DNA from: Rubrivirga litoralis
GTDB taxonomy: Bacteria > Bacteroidota > Rhodothermia > Rhodothermales > Rubricoccaceae
DNA: 64,000 bases
Direction of reading: 5' to 3'
Assembly: GCF_031846415.1 (NCBI RefSeq)
Contig: NZ_JAVRHT010000001.1
Span: 1 to 64,000 of the forward strand
This document shows positions 34,890 to 44,191 of the stretch, piece by piece. A program made the position numbers and the translations under genes. The notes under the pieces were generated by a model. It had not been told where the DNA came from, ran no database searches, and saw only the letters and a program-made list of their open reading frames with translations. How positions within the stretch are numbered: the first letter of the stretch is position 1; each line of letters begins with the position of its first letter.

Positions 34890-35702
34890 ATGCTGTTCGT
34901 CCTCCTCCTCGTCGGCGCCGTGGGCGGGTTTGTCGCGGGGCTCGTCGGCGTCGGCGGCGGCGTCGTCTTCGGCCCCGCGTTGTTCTTCGCGTTCGGGGCC
35001 GCCGGCGTGGCGGACCCCGTGCTCACGCCGCTCACGCTGGGGACCAGCCTGCTCTGCACGTTCGCGGCCTCGGCGTCGGGGACCGTGGGGCAGTGGAAGC
35101 ACGGGGCCATCGACCGGCGGACGGCGCTCGTGACGGGCGCGTTCGCGGCCGTCGCCGTCGTCCTCGTCGGGCGCTTCGTCTCGACGCAGCCGTGGTACGA
35201 CAAGCAGACGTTCCAGGTGGTGCTCGGGCTCTCGCTCGTCGCCGTCGTCGCGCGCATGCTGACCGGCGGCGCCCGCGCCGACGCCTACACGGCCGCCGAC
35301 GCGCGGACCGCCCCGCCCCGCCTGGCCGCCGTGGGCGGGGCGGCCGGGACCATCTCGGCGCTGGCTGGCATCGGGGGCGGGGTGGTGCTCGTGCCCGCGT
35401 TCGCCGGCCTCGTCCGCCTCCCGACGGCCGTCGCGTCGGGGACCTCGACGGCGGCCATCACGATCATCACGGCCGTCGGCGTGGCGACCTACGTGGTGCT
35501 GGGGTGGGACGCGCCCGTGCCGCCGGGCACGCTGGGCTACGTGGACTGGCGCGGGGCGGCGGCGCTCGCGCTCCCCGCCGTCGTGACGGCGCGTCTGGGC
35601 GTGTCGGCGGCCCACCGGATCGACGTCCGCTACGTCCGCTACAGCTTCGCCGCGTTCGCGGCCGTCGTCGCTGCCCGCCTGCTGTGGAAGGCGTTCTCCT
35701 AA
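34890..35702 (+). CDS. TSUP-family (TauE/SafE) membrane permease
   Basis: The 270-residue protein has about eight membrane helices in two repeated halves, each with the same glycine motif (GLVGVGGGVVFGP near residue 15 and LAGIGGGVVLVP near 166). This is the TauE/SafE pattern of permeases for sulfite, sulfonates or other small organic sulfur compounds. The substrate is not known. Start ATG 34890 lies at the first helix. It ends before a hairpin shared with the convergent dodecin gene. Confidence 0.9.
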   Translation: MLFVLLLVGAVGGFVAGLVGVGGGVVFGPALFFAFGAAGVADPVLTPLTLGTSLLCTFAASASGTVGQWKHGAIDRRTALVTGAFAAVAVVLVGRFVSTQPWYDKQTFQVVLGLSLVAVVARMLTGGARADAYTAADARTAPPRLAAVGGAAGTISALAGIGGGVVLVPAFAGLVRLPTAVASGTSTAAITIITAVGVATYVVLGWDAPVPPGTLGYVDWRGAAALALPAVVTARLGVSAAHRIDVRYVRYSFAAFAAVVAARLLWKAFS

Positions 35703-35706
35703 ACAG

Positions 35707-35738
35707 CGCGCCCCGCTCGGCGGGGCCGGCGGGGCGCG
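35707..35738. terminator. Convergent hairpin between TSUP and dodecin genes
   Basis: CGCGCCCCGC pairs with GCGGGGCGCG around a 12-base loop. It lies between two convergent genes and probably terminates both; there is no strong T-run. Confidence 0.6.
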
Positions 35739-35758
35739 AACGTCGGGCGGGGCGGGGG

Positions 35759-35977
35759 CTACGCCAGGTCGCCTTGGTTCTCGACCGTGAACGTCACCTT
35801 GCAGTGGACGCGGTAGTTGCCGGCCTTGCCGTCGCCGGGCTCGTAGATGAAGTCGTTGACGTAGACGCTCTGGACGCCGCGGACGGTCTGCGAGACTTCC
35901 TTGTACGCCTGCTGGACGGCGTCGTCGAAGCTCTTGTCGGAGACGGCGGAGACTTCGATGATCTTGGCGAGGGCCAT
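35759..35977 (-). CDS. Dodecin (flavin-binding protein)
   Basis: The 72-residue protein (AKIIEVSAVSDKSFDDAVQQ ... GVQSVYVNDFIYEPGDG ... YRVHCKVTFTVENQ) matches dodecins, which assemble as dodecamers that store or protect flavins or CoA. Length is typical. The start lies only 13 bases from the divergent methyltransferase gene. Confidence 0.92.
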   Translation of the reverse strand: MALAKIIEVSAVSDKSFDDAVQQAYKEVSQTVRGVQSVYVNDFIYEPGDGKAGNYRVHCKVTFTVENQGDLA

Positions 35978-35990
35978 AGTGGGATGGGGA

Positions 35991-36695
35991 ATGTGTGAGA
36001 AGGGAGCCGTTTCTACGCGGGCGGGGCGGGGTGGGGTCCTCCGCCGCGGCCTCCGCGCGCGCCTTTTCGCGTGGCAGCTCGCGCACGCGGCCGACGCGCA
36101 GGAGGCGCTTTACGCCGAGCGCAAGCGCGCCCTGTTCGCGGGACTCGCCACCCCGCCCGGTTGCGGCCCGCCCCGCACCGTCGTCGAGATCGGGGCCGGA
36201 GCCGGACCGAACGCCCGCTACCTCGCGCGGGGCACGCGCTGGGTCGTCGTCGAGCCGAACGCCTGGTTCCACCCGCACCTCCGCCGCGCGGCCGAGCGCC
36301 ACGGGCTGGACCTCGACCTGAGGCCGGGCACGGCCGAGGCGCTGCCGGTCGAGGGCGGGGCGGCCGACGCGGTCGTGAGCACGCTCGTCCTGTGCTCGGT
36401 GGGCGACGTGGAGGCCGCGTTGTCCGAGGCCCGCCGCGTGCTCCGCCCCGGCGGGCGGTTCTACTTTGTCGAGCACGTCGCCGCCCCGCCCGGCTCGGGG
36501 CTGCGCGCGTGGCAGCGGGCGCTCCGCCGCCCGTGGGGCTGGGCCGCCGACGGCTGCCGCCCCGACCGCGAGACGGGCCGCCGGATCCGCGAGGCCGGCT
36601 TCGCGGACGTGCAGATGGAGGCGTTCACCGCCCCGCTCGGGCTGGCTGCCCCGCACGTCGCGGGCGTGGCGACGGTGGGAGGGATCGAGCGATAA
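35991..36695 (+). CDS. Class I SAM-dependent methyltransferase
   Basis: The 234-residue protein has motif I VVEIGAGAGPNARYLA (near residue 63), an acidic loop after strand 2 (VVVEPNAW), the post-motif DAVVSTLVLCSV and the RRVLRPGGRFYFVEHV strand typical of Ubi/METTL7-like methyltransferases. The substrate is unknown. The only usable start in frame is ATG 35991, close to the divergent dodecin start. The first 15 residues are partly element-derived (RAGRGG). Confidence 0.85.
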   Translation: MCEKGAVSTRAGRGGVLRRGLRARLFAWQLAHAADAQEALYAERKRALFAGLATPPGCGPPRTVVEIGAGAGPNARYLARGTRWVVVEPNAWFHPHLRRAAERHGLDLDLRPGTAEALPVEGGAADAVVSTLVLCSVGDVEAALSEARRVLRPGGRFYFVEHVAAPPGSGLRAWQRALRRPWGWAADGCRPDRETGRRIREAGFADVQMEAFTAPLGLAAPHVAGVATVGGIER

Positions 36696-36770
36696 GGGAT
36701 GGAGGGATGGGCAGAGAGAGGATCTGCTCGTCCCTCTATGCCTCCCCATTCCTCGTCCCTCCGTAAGACC
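36693..36770. repeat. Opposed GGGATGG / CCCTCCGT arms
   Basis: The purine-rich arm AGGGATGGAGGGATGGGCAG is followed by AGAG-rich sequence and then a pyrimidine-rich arm CCATTCCTCGTCCCTCCG. They may pair and terminate the methyltransferase transcript. A related arm occurs at 60075-60115. Confidence 0.5.
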
Positions 36771-36829
36771 GGCCGTAAGACCGGGCGGGGCGGGGCGGGT
36801 CTATCCTGCCCGTCCACCCCGCCCCCGAC

Positions 36830-37876
36830 ATGGAGACCCTCACGCACACCCAGGTCCGCGACTACTACGGCACGACGCTCCAGTCGGCGGGCGACCTCAA
36901 GACGTCGGCGTGCTGCCCGAGCGAGTCCGTCCCCGAGCACCACCGGCCGATCCTGTCGCTCCTCCCCGACGAGGTGCTGGCGAAGTTCTACGGCTGCGGC
37001 TCGCCGATCCCGGCCGCCCTGGACGGGGCGACGGTCCTCGACCTGGGCTGCGGAACGGGCCGCGACGCTTTCGTCGCCGCCGCGCTCGCCGGGCCGGCCG
37101 GGCGCGTGATCGGCGTGGACATGACGCCGGAGCAGGTCGAGGTCGCCAAGCGCCACCGCGAGGCCGTCGCGGACGCCCTGGGCCACCCCGCTCCGACGAC
37201 CGAATTTCGGCTGGGACTGATCGAGGACCTGGGCGCGCTGGGCGTCGAGGACGAGAGCGTCGACGTCGTGATCTCGAACTGCGTCCTCAACCTGGCCCCG
37301 GACAAGGAGCCCGTGTTCCGCGAGATCTGGCGCGTGCTGAAGCCCGGCGGCGAGCTCTACGCGTCCGACGTGTTCGCCGACCGCCGTCTGCCCGAGGCCA
37401 TCCGCCGGGACCCCGTGCTCGTGGGCGAATGTCTCGGCGGCGCGCTCTACACCGAGGACTTCCGCCGCCTCATGGCCCGTCTCGGCTGGGCCGACGTGCG
37501 GACCGTCGCCGAGAGTCCGATTACGGTCGAGGACCCCGCCCTCCGCGACGCGCTGGGCGCCGCCCGCTTCGTCTCGCGGACGGCCCGTGCCTTCAAGCTC
37601 CCGGGCCTCGTCGAGGACGCGTGCGAGGACTACGGCCAGATGGCGACCTACCGGGGCGGGGTGGAGGGTCAGCGCCACGCCTTCGTCCTGGACGACCACC
37701 ACACGTTCGAGGCCGGCCGCCCCGCCCTCGTGTGCGGCAACACGGCGGCCATGCTCCAGGAGACGCGGTTCGCGCCGTTCTTCGACGTGACCGGCGACCG
37801 CTCGACGCACTTCGGCTTGTTCGACTGCGCGCCGGCGCCAGTCGGGGGCGGGGCGGCGACGGAGTCCTGCTGCTGA
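36830..37876 (+). CDS. arsM: Arsenite S-adenosylmethionine methyltransferase
   Basis: The 348-residue protein has motif I VLDLGCGTGRDAFVAAAL (near residue 69), GVDMTPEQVEVAK and the ArsM-type cysteines: SACC (26-29), FYGCGSP (near 56), SNCVLNLAPDK (near 151) and GECLGGALY (near 201). These bind As(III) in the known enzymes. The tail ESCC is common in arsenic proteins. It would methylate arsenite to less retained or volatile forms. No arsR or other ars gene is adjacent, so its regulation is unclear. Confidence 0.93.
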   Translation: METLTHTQVRDYYGTTLQSAGDLKTSACCPSESVPEHHRPILSLLPDEVLAKFYGCGSPIPAALDGATVLDLGCGTGRDAFVAAALAGPAGRVIGVDMTPEQVEVAKRHREAVADALGHPAPTTEFRLGLIEDLGALGVEDESVDVVISNCVLNLAPDKEPVFREIWRVLKPGGELYASDVFADRRLPEAIRRDPVLVGECLGGALYTEDFRRLMARLGWADVRTVAESPITVEDPALRDALGAARFVSRTARAFKLPGLVEDACEDYGQMATYRGGVEGQRHAFVLDDHHTFEAGRPALVCGNTAAMLQETRFAPFFDVTGDRSTHFGLFDCAPAPVGGGAATESCC

Positions 37877-37929
37877 CGCTGCCCGCCCCCACGTAGAGCC
37901 GCGCGGGCGGGGTGGCCGCCCCGGCCCCG

Positions 37930-40857
37930 TCAGGCGTACGCCTCCATCGGCGGGCACGAGCACACGAGGTTCCGGTCGCCGAAGGCGTTGTCCACGCGGC
38001 CCGTCGTCGGCCAGAACTTGGCGTCGCGGCTCCACGGCGCCGGCCACGCCGCCTGCTCGCGCGAGTACGGATGCGTCCACTCGGTCGCCGTGGTCTCGAC
38101 GACCGTGTGCGGGGCCATCTTGAGCACGTTGTCGTCGGCGTCGGCGGTGCCCAGCTCGATCTCCTGGATCTCGGTGCGGATCGCGATCATGGCGTCGCAG
38201 AAGCGGTCGAGCTCCGCCTTCGACTCGCTCTCGGTCGGCTCCACCATGAGCGTGCCCGTCACGGGCCACGACATGGTCGGCGCGTGGAAGCCGTAGTCGA
38301 TGAGGCGCTTGGCGATGTCCTCGGCCGAGACGCCGGCCTTCTGGAACGGGCGCACGTCGAGGATGAACTCGTGGGCGCTCAGTCCGTTCGGCCCGCGGTA
38401 GAGGACGTCGTAGTGGCCCTCCAGCCGCTTCGCCATGTAGTTGGCGTTGAGGATGGCGACCTGCGAGGCCCGCCGGAGTCCGTCGGCGCCCATCATGGCG
38501 ATGTAGGCCCACGAGATCAGGAGCACGAGCGCGCTCCCGTAGGGCGCCGACGCGACCGGCCCGATGCCCTCCTCCCCGCCCGTCGGGACGACCGGGTGGC
38601 GCGGCAGGAACGGCTCCAGCTTCTCGACGACCCCGATCGGCCCCATGCCCGGCCCGCCGCCGCCGTGCGGAATCGCGAACGTCTTGTGCAGGTTGAGGTG
38701 GCACACGTCCATCCCGAAGTCGCCCGGCCGGCACAGGCCGACCATCGCGTTGAGGTTGGCGCCGTCCATGTACACCAACCCGCCCGCGTCGTGGACGACG
38801 TCGGCCATCTCGCGGATCGTCGTCTCGAAGACGCCGTGCGTGCTCGGGTAGGTGATCATGAGCGCCGCGAGCCGGTCGGCGTGCTTTTCCGCCTTGGCGC
38901 GGAGGTCGTCCATGTCGACCTCGCCCGCGTCGTCCACCTTGACCGCGACCACGTCCATGCCGGCCATGACCGCGCTCGCGGGGTTCGTGCCGTGCGCGCT
39001 CGTCGGGATGAGGCAGACGGTCCGCTGGTCGTCCCCGCGCGAGCGGTGGTAGGCGCGGATCGTGAGGAGCCCGGTGTACTCGCCCTGCGCGCCCGAGTTG
39101 GGCATGAGCGAGACGGCGTCGAACCCGGTGATCTCGGCCAGCCACTCTTCCAGCGTGTCGACGACCTCCTCGTAGCCCTCGGTCTGGGCGTCCGGCGCGA
39201 ACGGGTGGACGTTCGCGAAGCCGGGGAACGTGATCGGCATCATCTCGGCCGTCGCGTTCAGCTTCATCGTGCACGACCCGAGCGGGATCATCGAGTGCAC
39301 GAGCGAGAGGTCCCGGTTCTCCAGCTTTTTCAGGTACCGGAGCATCTCGGTCTCGCTCCGGTAGGCATGGAACGTCGGGTGCTCCAGGAACGGCGTCTCG
39401 CGCGCCATCACCCCGCCGTACGCCGCCCCGCCCCCGCCGCTTTCGTCCGCGTCGGGCGGGGCGGGGAGGACGGACCCGCCGAAGGCGTCGACGAGGTCTT
39501 CGAGGTCGGCGTCGGTGACGGTCTCGTCGAGGGCGACGCCGACCGTGCCGTCGTCGTAGAGGCGGAGGTTGACGGCGTGCTCCTCCAGGGCGATCGCGAC
39601 CACGTCCGCCCCGCTCAGGCCACTCGGGCGGACGCGGAGCGTGTCGAAGTAGTCCGAGTGGACGACCTCGTGGCCCGCCGCGCGGAGCGCCTCGGCCAGC
39701 CGCTGCGTCTGCCCGTGGACGAACTCGGCGATGGCTTTGAGGCCGTCCGGCCCGTGGTAGACGGCGTAGAACCCGGCCATGTTGGCGAGGAGCACCTGGG
39801 CCGTGCAGATGTTGGACGTCGCCTTTTCGCGGCGGATGTGCTGCTCACGCGTCTGGAGCGCCATGCGGAGCGCCGGCTCGCCGTGGCGGTCCTGGCTGAC
39901 GCCGATGATGCGGCCCGGAATCTTGCGCGCGAACTGGTCCGTCGTGGCGAAGAAGGCGGCGTGCGGGCCGCCGTAGCCCATCGGCACGCCGAACCGCTGG
40001 CTGTTGCCCACGGCGGCGTCGGCGCCCCACGCGCCCGGCGCCTCGAGGAGCGTGAGCGCCAGGAGGTCCGCCGCCACGGCGAGGTAGGCGCCGGCGTCGT
40101 GCAGCCGGTCCGCGAACGCGGCGTAGTCGACCACCTCGCCGTCGGTCGTCGGGTACTGGACGAGCGCGCCGATCGTGTCGTCGGTCACCTCCGCCCCGCC
40201 CCAGTCGCCGACCACGACGTCGATGCCGACCGGCTCGGCCCGCATCTTGACGACCGCGACCGTCTGCGGGTGGCACCGCGCGTCGACGAGGAACGTCGAG
40301 CGCTTGCCGCGGTGGGCGCCGGCGAAGAGCGACATGGCCTCGGCCGCCGCCGTGCCCTCGTCCAAGAGCGACGCGTTCGCGATGGGCAGCCCCGTCAGGT
40401 CCGACACGACCGTCTGGAAGTTGAGGAGCGCCTCCAGGCGGCCCTGCGCGATCTCGGCCTGGTACGGCGTGTACTGCGTGTACCACCCCGGATTCTCCAG
40501 CACGTTGCGCTGGATGACGGGCGGGGTGAACGTACCGTGGTAGCCCATCCCGATGTACGACCGCGTCGCCTCGTTGGCCTCGGAGAGCGCGCGGAGGTCG
40601 GCCAGGAGCTCCTGCTCGCCGAGCGGGTCGGGCAGGTCGAGCGCCCGCCCGAGTTGGATCGCGTCGGGGACGGCCGCGCGGCTCAGCGCGTCGAGCGAGT
40701 CGTAGCCGAGCGCGTCGAGCATCTCGCGCTCCTCGGCCGGCGACGGCCCGATGTGGCGGTTGGCGAAGCGGTCGGGGTGGCTGACGCCGTCCCTGGCGGG
40801 GTGGCTGGCGCCATCCTGGGCGGGGCGGCCGGTGCGGGTGTCCGTGGCGGTCTCCAT
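37930..40857 (-). CDS. gcvP: Glycine dehydrogenase (decarboxylating), P-protein of the glycine cleavage system
   Basis: The 975-residue enzyme is the single-chain form with both halves fused. It binds PLP through the lysine of NLHKTFAIPHGGGGPGMGP in the C-terminal half and passes the aminomethyl group of glycine to H-protein. N- and C-terminal family motifs are present (FANRHIGPS, IGMGYHGTFTP, SLMPNSGAQGEY). Residues 8-30 before FANRHIG are a repeat-like insert (GRPAQDGASHPARDGVSHPD) coded by tandem element variants. ATG 40857 gives this N terminus. gcvT, gcvH and lpd are not in the window; glyA lies 8 kb away. Confidence 0.96.
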   Translation of the reverse strand: METATDTRTGRPAQDGASHPARDGVSHPDRFANRHIGPSPAEEREMLDALGYDSLDALSRAAVPDAIQLGRALDLPDPLGEQELLADLRALSEANEATRSYIGMGYHGTFTPPVIQRNVLENPGWYTQYTPYQAEIAQGRLEALLNFQTVVSDLTGLPIANASLLDEGTAAAEAMSLFAGAHRGKRSTFLVDARCHPQTVAVVKMRAEPVGIDVVVGDWGGAEVTDDTIGALVQYPTTDGEVVDYAAFADRLHDAGAYLAVAADLLALTLLEAPGAWGADAAVGNSQRFGVPMGYGGPHAAFFATTDQFARKIPGRIIGVSQDRHGEPALRMALQTREQHIRREKATSNICTAQVLLANMAGFYAVYHGPDGLKAIAEFVHGQTQRLAEALRAAGHEVVHSDYFDTLRVRPSGLSGADVVAIALEEHAVNLRLYDDGTVGVALDETVTDADLEDLVDAFGGSVLPAPPDADESGGGGAAYGGVMARETPFLEHPTFHAYRSETEMLRYLKKLENRDLSLVHSMIPLGSCTMKLNATAEMMPITFPGFANVHPFAPDAQTEGYEEVVDTLEEWLAEITGFDAVSLMPNSGAQGEYTGLLTIRAYHRSRGDDQRTVCLIPTSAHGTNPASAVMAGMDVVAVKVDDAGEVDMDDLRAKAEKHADRLAALMITYPSTHGVFETTIREMADVVHDAGGLVYMDGANLNAMVGLCRPGDFGMDVCHLNLHKTFAIPHGGGGPGMGPIGVVEKLEPFLPRHPVVPTGGEEGIGPVASAPYGSALVLLISWAYIAMMGADGLRRASQVAILNANYMAKRLEGHYDVLYRGPNGLSAHEFILDVRPFQKAGVSAEDIAKRLIDYGFHAPTMSWPVTGTLMVEPTESESKAELDRFCDAMIAIRTEIQEIELGTADADDNVLKMAPHTVVETTATEWTHPYSREQAAWPAPWSRDAKFWPTTGRVDNAFGDRNLVCSCPPMEAYA

Positions 40858-41070
40858 GCGGGCGGGTCGGGGGTGTGAGGCTGGAAGGCGGCGCCCCGGA
40901 AGCGGTTCCCCACCGCCCCGCCCTGGGCGGGGAGGATCGGGGAAACAGAGGCGAAGGGCGGGGCGGCCGCGCCTCGTCCAGACGCGGGAGCGGCGGCCGT
41001 TCGTGTGGGCGGGGTGGCCCCGGGCGGGCGGCACGCCGCCCCGCAGCGTTTCCACCGCCCCGCCCACAGC

Positions 41071-41094
41071 GGACACGGCACGCCGTGTCCCTAC
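41071..41094. repeat. Dispersed palindrome, GGACACGGC arms
   Basis: GGACACGGC and GCCGTGTCC pair around AC, and the right side continues CTAC as in the other family members. It lies between gcvP and rnc. Confidence 0.7.
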
Positions 41095-41135
41095 CACCCC
41101 GCCCCCGCGCGTTGCGGGCGGGGCGGGCATCTTCC

Positions 41136-41172
41136 GCTCGCTGCTCGCTGCTCGCTGCTCGCTGCTCGCCGC
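41136..41172. repeat. Tandem GCTCGCT repeat at the rnc 3' end
   Basis: About five 7-base units (GCTCGCT) lie directly downstream of the rnc stop codon on the minus strand. They differ from the simple repeats of other spacers. Confidence 0.65.
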
Positions 41173-41996
41173 TACGCGGCTTGCTGGCGGAGCGCCGCGA
41201 GCGCCTCGCGCGCGGCCACCTGCTCGGCGGCCTTTTTGGACCGGGCCGAGCCCTGGCCCACGTGCTCGCCGTCGACGACGGCGGCGACCGTGAACGTGCG
41301 GTCGTGGCTCGGCCCCTCTTCGGAGATCGTCTCGTAGGTCGGCTGCGCGAGCCCGAGGCCCTGGACGTGCTCCAGGAGCAGGCTCTTGTAGTTGCTCCGG
41401 TCGGCCGCCGCCACGCCCAGGTCCACGCACTGCTCCAGGACGGCGTTGATGAACCGGCGCGCGGCGGCGAACCCGAGGTCGAGGTAGACGGCGCCGACGA
41501 CGGCCTCGAAGGCGTCGGCGAGGATCGTCCGGTTGGTCCGCCCCGCGGACGCCTCCATGTTGTCGCTCATCAGGATGAGCGCGTCCAGGCCGATGGCCTC
41601 GGCGTAGCCGGCGAGCGCCTTCCCGTTGACGAGCGTGGCCCGCGTGCGCGTGAGGAACCCCTCGGACCGCTCCGGGAACGTCCGGTAGAGGACCTCGGCG
41701 GTGACCGCCCCGAGCACGGCGTCGCCCAGGAACTCCAGGCGCTCGTTCGACTCGGTCCCGTCGCTCACGTGGCCGCGGAACAGCGAGCGGTGGCGGAGCG
41801 CGTGGTCGTAGAGCCCGAGGTCGCCGACCGGCGTCCCCACGACGGCCTCGACGGCGCGGCGCGAGACGCCCCGCTCGCTGACCTCGTCGTCCCCCCCGTT
41901 CTCGCCCCACGGGCCGTCTGGGGGCGGGGCGGCGGCGTCGCCGAGCCACGACCGCACGAGGCGGGAGCTGCGGCGGAGGAGTCCAGACGAGTCCAT
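41172..41996 (-). CDS. rnc: Ribonuclease III
   Basis: The 274-residue enzyme cuts double-stranded RNA in rRNA and mRNA processing. The signature NERLEFLGDAVLG (near residue 80) and the second acidic pair (LADAFEAVVGAVYLD) are intact. The double-stranded RNA-binding domain occupies about residues 195-270 (NYKSLLLEHVQGLGLAQPTY ... ARSKKAAEQVAAREAL). The N-terminal 50 residues are an extension relative to E. coli. ATG 41996 is chosen. Confidence 0.95.
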   Translation of the reverse strand: MDSSGLLRRSSRLVRSWLGDAAAPPPDGPWGENGGDDEVSERGVSRRAVEAVVGTPVGDLGLYDHALRHRSLFRGHVSDGTESNERLEFLGDAVLGAVTAEVLYRTFPERSEGFLTRTRATLVNGKALAGYAEAIGLDALILMSDNMEASAGRTNRTILADAFEAVVGAVYLDLGFAAARRFINAVLEQCVDLGVAAADRSNYKSLLLEHVQGLGLAQPTYETISEEGPSHDRTFTVAAVVDGEHVGQGSARSKKAAEQVAAREALAALRQQAA

Positions 41997-42188
41997 GTAC
42001 AGAGCGGGCGGGTGTGGAATGTCCTCAGATTGTACGCCGAGGGCAACCGGCGCTCCGGTATTCACCCCGCCCTCCCGCTCCTCCGCCCCAGATCGGCCTC
42101 CGCCGCGCCCTGCCCCGCCCTCGGGCTGCGAACGGGCGGGGCGGAGCGGCGTTGGGAGAGCACACCGCCCCGCCCGCCGACTCCGCCC

Positions 42189-43568
42189 ATGCCGCCCCGC
42201 CCCGACTCCGTCACGACCCGCAACCCGGCCACGGGCGAGACGCTCGACACCTACCGCCGCCTGACGGACGACGAGACCGACGCCGCGCTCGACCGGGCCG
42301 CCGAGGCGTTCGAGGCGCACCGCCAGACGCCGTTCGCCGTGCGGGCCGAGGCCATGCGCCGCGCGGCCGACCTCCTGGACGAGGGCGCCGAGGTCCACGG
42401 CGCCCTCATGACGCGCGAGATGGGGAAGCCGCTCGACCAAGCCGTCGCCGAGGCCCGCAAGTGCGCGTGGGTCTGCCGCTACTACGCCGAGCACGCCGAG
42501 GGCTTTTTGCAGGACGAGCCGCGCGAGACCGACGCCACGCGGAGCTTCGTGGCCTACGAGCCGCTCGGCCCGGTCCTCGCCGTCATGCCGTGGAACTTCC
42601 CCTACTGGCAGACCCTCCGCTTCGCCGCGCCGACGATCATGGCGGGCGGGGTGGGGCTCTTGAAGCACGCCGACAACGTCCTGGGCTGCGCCGAGGCCAT
42701 GGTCGATGTGTTCCGCCAGGCCGGGTTCGACGACGGCGTGTTCCAGTGGCTCAACCTCGACCACGAGGCGACCGCCCGCGTCATCGCCGACGACCGCGTC
42801 CGCGCCGTCACGCTGACCGGGAGCAGCCGGGCGGGGCGGAGCGTCGGGAGCCAGGCGGGCCAGGCGCTCAAGCCGTCGCTCCTCGAACTCGGCGGGTCGG
42901 ACGCCTTCGTGGTCCTGGCCGACGCCGACCTGGACCGGGCCGTCGAGGTGGGCGTCGCGGCGCGGACGCAGAACAACGGCCAGTCGTGCATCGCGGCCAA
43001 GCGGTTCATCCTGGAGGCCCCGATCGCGGACGAGTACACGGCCCGGTTCGTCGAGCGCATGGAGGCGCTCACGGTCGGCGACCCGACCGACCCGGACACC
43101 GACCTCGGCCCGCTCGCCCGCGAGGACCTCCGCGCCGGCGTCCACGACCAAGTCGAGCGCGCGGCCGCCGAGGGCGCGCGCGTCCTGTGCGGCGGAACGG
43201 TCCCTGACGGCCCCGGCGCCTACTACCCGCCGACGGTCCTGGGCGGGGTGGGCGAGGGGACGGTCGCGTTCGAGGAGGAGATCTTCGGCCCGGTCGCGTC
43301 GCTGACCGTCGCCCAGGACCAGGACGACGCGGTCCGCCTGGCGAACGCGACCCGGTTCGGGCTCGGCGGCAGCGTGTGGACCCGGAGCCGCGAGCGGGGC
43401 GAGCGCGTCGCCCGCCGGATCCGCTCGGGCGCCGTGTTCGTGAACGAGATGACGAAGAGCCACCCGAACCTCCCGTTCGGCGGCGTCGGCGACTCGGGCT
43501 ACGGCCGCGAACTGGGCCGCCCCGGCATCCGCGCCTTCGTGAACGAGAAGACGGTCTGGGTGGAGTGA
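42189..43568 (+). CDS. NAD(P)-dependent aldehyde dehydrogenase (succinate-semialdehyde type)
   Basis: The 459-residue enzyme has MPWNFPYWQ (near residue 137), the cofactor strand VTLTGSSRAGRSVG, the catalytic Glu in LLELGGSDAF and the catalytic Cys in NNGQSCIAAKRF (near 262). It matches GabD/Sad-like succinate-semialdehyde dehydrogenases. It would oxidise an aldehyde to the acid using NAD(P)+. The start ATG 42189 is followed by a short element-derived MPPRPD. It is divergent from rnc. Confidence 0.93.
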   Translation: MPPRPDSVTTRNPATGETLDTYRRLTDDETDAALDRAAEAFEAHRQTPFAVRAEAMRRAADLLDEGAEVHGALMTREMGKPLDQAVAEARKCAWVCRYYAEHAEGFLQDEPRETDATRSFVAYEPLGPVLAVMPWNFPYWQTLRFAAPTIMAGGVGLLKHADNVLGCAEAMVDVFRQAGFDDGVFQWLNLDHEATARVIADDRVRAVTLTGSSRAGRSVGSQAGQALKPSLLELGGSDAFVVLADADLDRAVEVGVAARTQNNGQSCIAAKRFILEAPIADEYTARFVERMEALTVGDPTDPDTDLGPLAREDLRAGVHDQVERAAAEGARVLCGGTVPDGPGAYYPPTVLGGVGEGTVAFEEEIFGPVASLTVAQDQDDAVRLANATRFGLGGSVWTRSRERGERVARRIRSGAVFVNEMTKSHPNLPFGGVGDSGYGRELGRPGIRAFVNEKTVWVE

Positions 43569-43657
43569 CGGACGGGGAACGAGGAAAGAGGAACTGGGAA
43601 TGGGCAGAGGGACCGCCCCGCCCGCCCCGCCCGGGCCGTTCGAGCCGGGCGGGGTGG

Positions 43658-43682
43658 TAGGGACACCCTGCATGGTGTCCAG
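43658..43682. repeat. Dispersed palindrome copy
   Basis: GTAGGGACACC and GGTGTCC enclose CTGCAT. It belongs to the family also found at 13052 and 59453, and is surrounded by GGGCGGGGTGG copies in the 274-base gap between the aldehyde dehydrogenase and the next small gene. Confidence 0.7.
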
Positions 43683-43842
43683 CCATCGGGCGGGGTGGCG
43701 ATCCCGGACCCGACCACCCCGCCCACGCCCCGACGACCGTGGGCGGGGTGGTGTCAGACCTGCCACCCCGCCCGCAACCTCGGGCGGGGTGGCCCGTCTC
43801 GCGGTGTACGTTGTCTCAACCTCCAACGCCGCCCCGCCCGCC

Positions 43843-44187
43843 ATGGTGATCGTCGCCGTTATGCTGTTCCTCGTCGCCATCGTGGCGACCGTGGGTGGGA
43901 TCTACTACGAGGTTCAGATGACGAAGTCTAAGACGGCCGCCAAGCTCGGTCGCGCCACGGGGCACCTCGAGGACGAGCTCGCCGACGCGAAGGCCGACCG
44001 CGACCGGCTCCTCCGCCGCGTCGAGGCGCTCGAAGCCATCGTCACGAGCGAGGGCTACGACCTGGAGCGCGAGGCCCGCGCCGCCGGCCTCGCCCCGGGG
44101 CGCATCGACGCCGGCCTCCTGGACGACTCCGCCCCGCCCGAGCCGTCAGAGCCCGAGCCCGTCGTTCAGCGCCAGCGCACGCGGTAG
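43843..44187 (+). CDS. Small single-helix membrane protein with coiled coil
   Basis: The 114-residue product has one N-terminal membrane helix (VIVAVMLFLVAIVATVGGIYY) followed by a charged coiled coil (HLEDELADAKADRDRLLRRV, EALEAIV) and a Pro-rich tail. The layout resembles PspB-type phage-shock membrane proteins, but homology is uncertain. The function is unknown. It is convergent with the esterase gene, with a 4-base gap. Confidence 0.7.
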   Translation: MVIVAVMLFLVAIVATVGGIYYEVQMTKSKTAAKLGRATGHLEDELADAKADRDRLLRRVEALEAIVTSEGYDLEREARAAGLAPGRIDAGLLDDSAPPEPSEPEPVVQRQRTR

Positions 44188-44191
44188 GCCG

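Noticed and set aside
37912..40878. 988-codon open frame opposite gcvP and similar long antisense frames (for example 17646-20405 minus, 55596-57761 plus)
   Set aside because: They are shadows of real genes: Arg/Val/Gly-rich, no family motifs, and codon bias explained by the opposite strand of a GC-rich gene.
40858..41170. Possible glycine riboswitch upstream of gcvP
   Set aside because: No glycine-aptamer core is visible; the region consists of element copies, the GGACACGGC palindrome and a GCTCGCT repeat.
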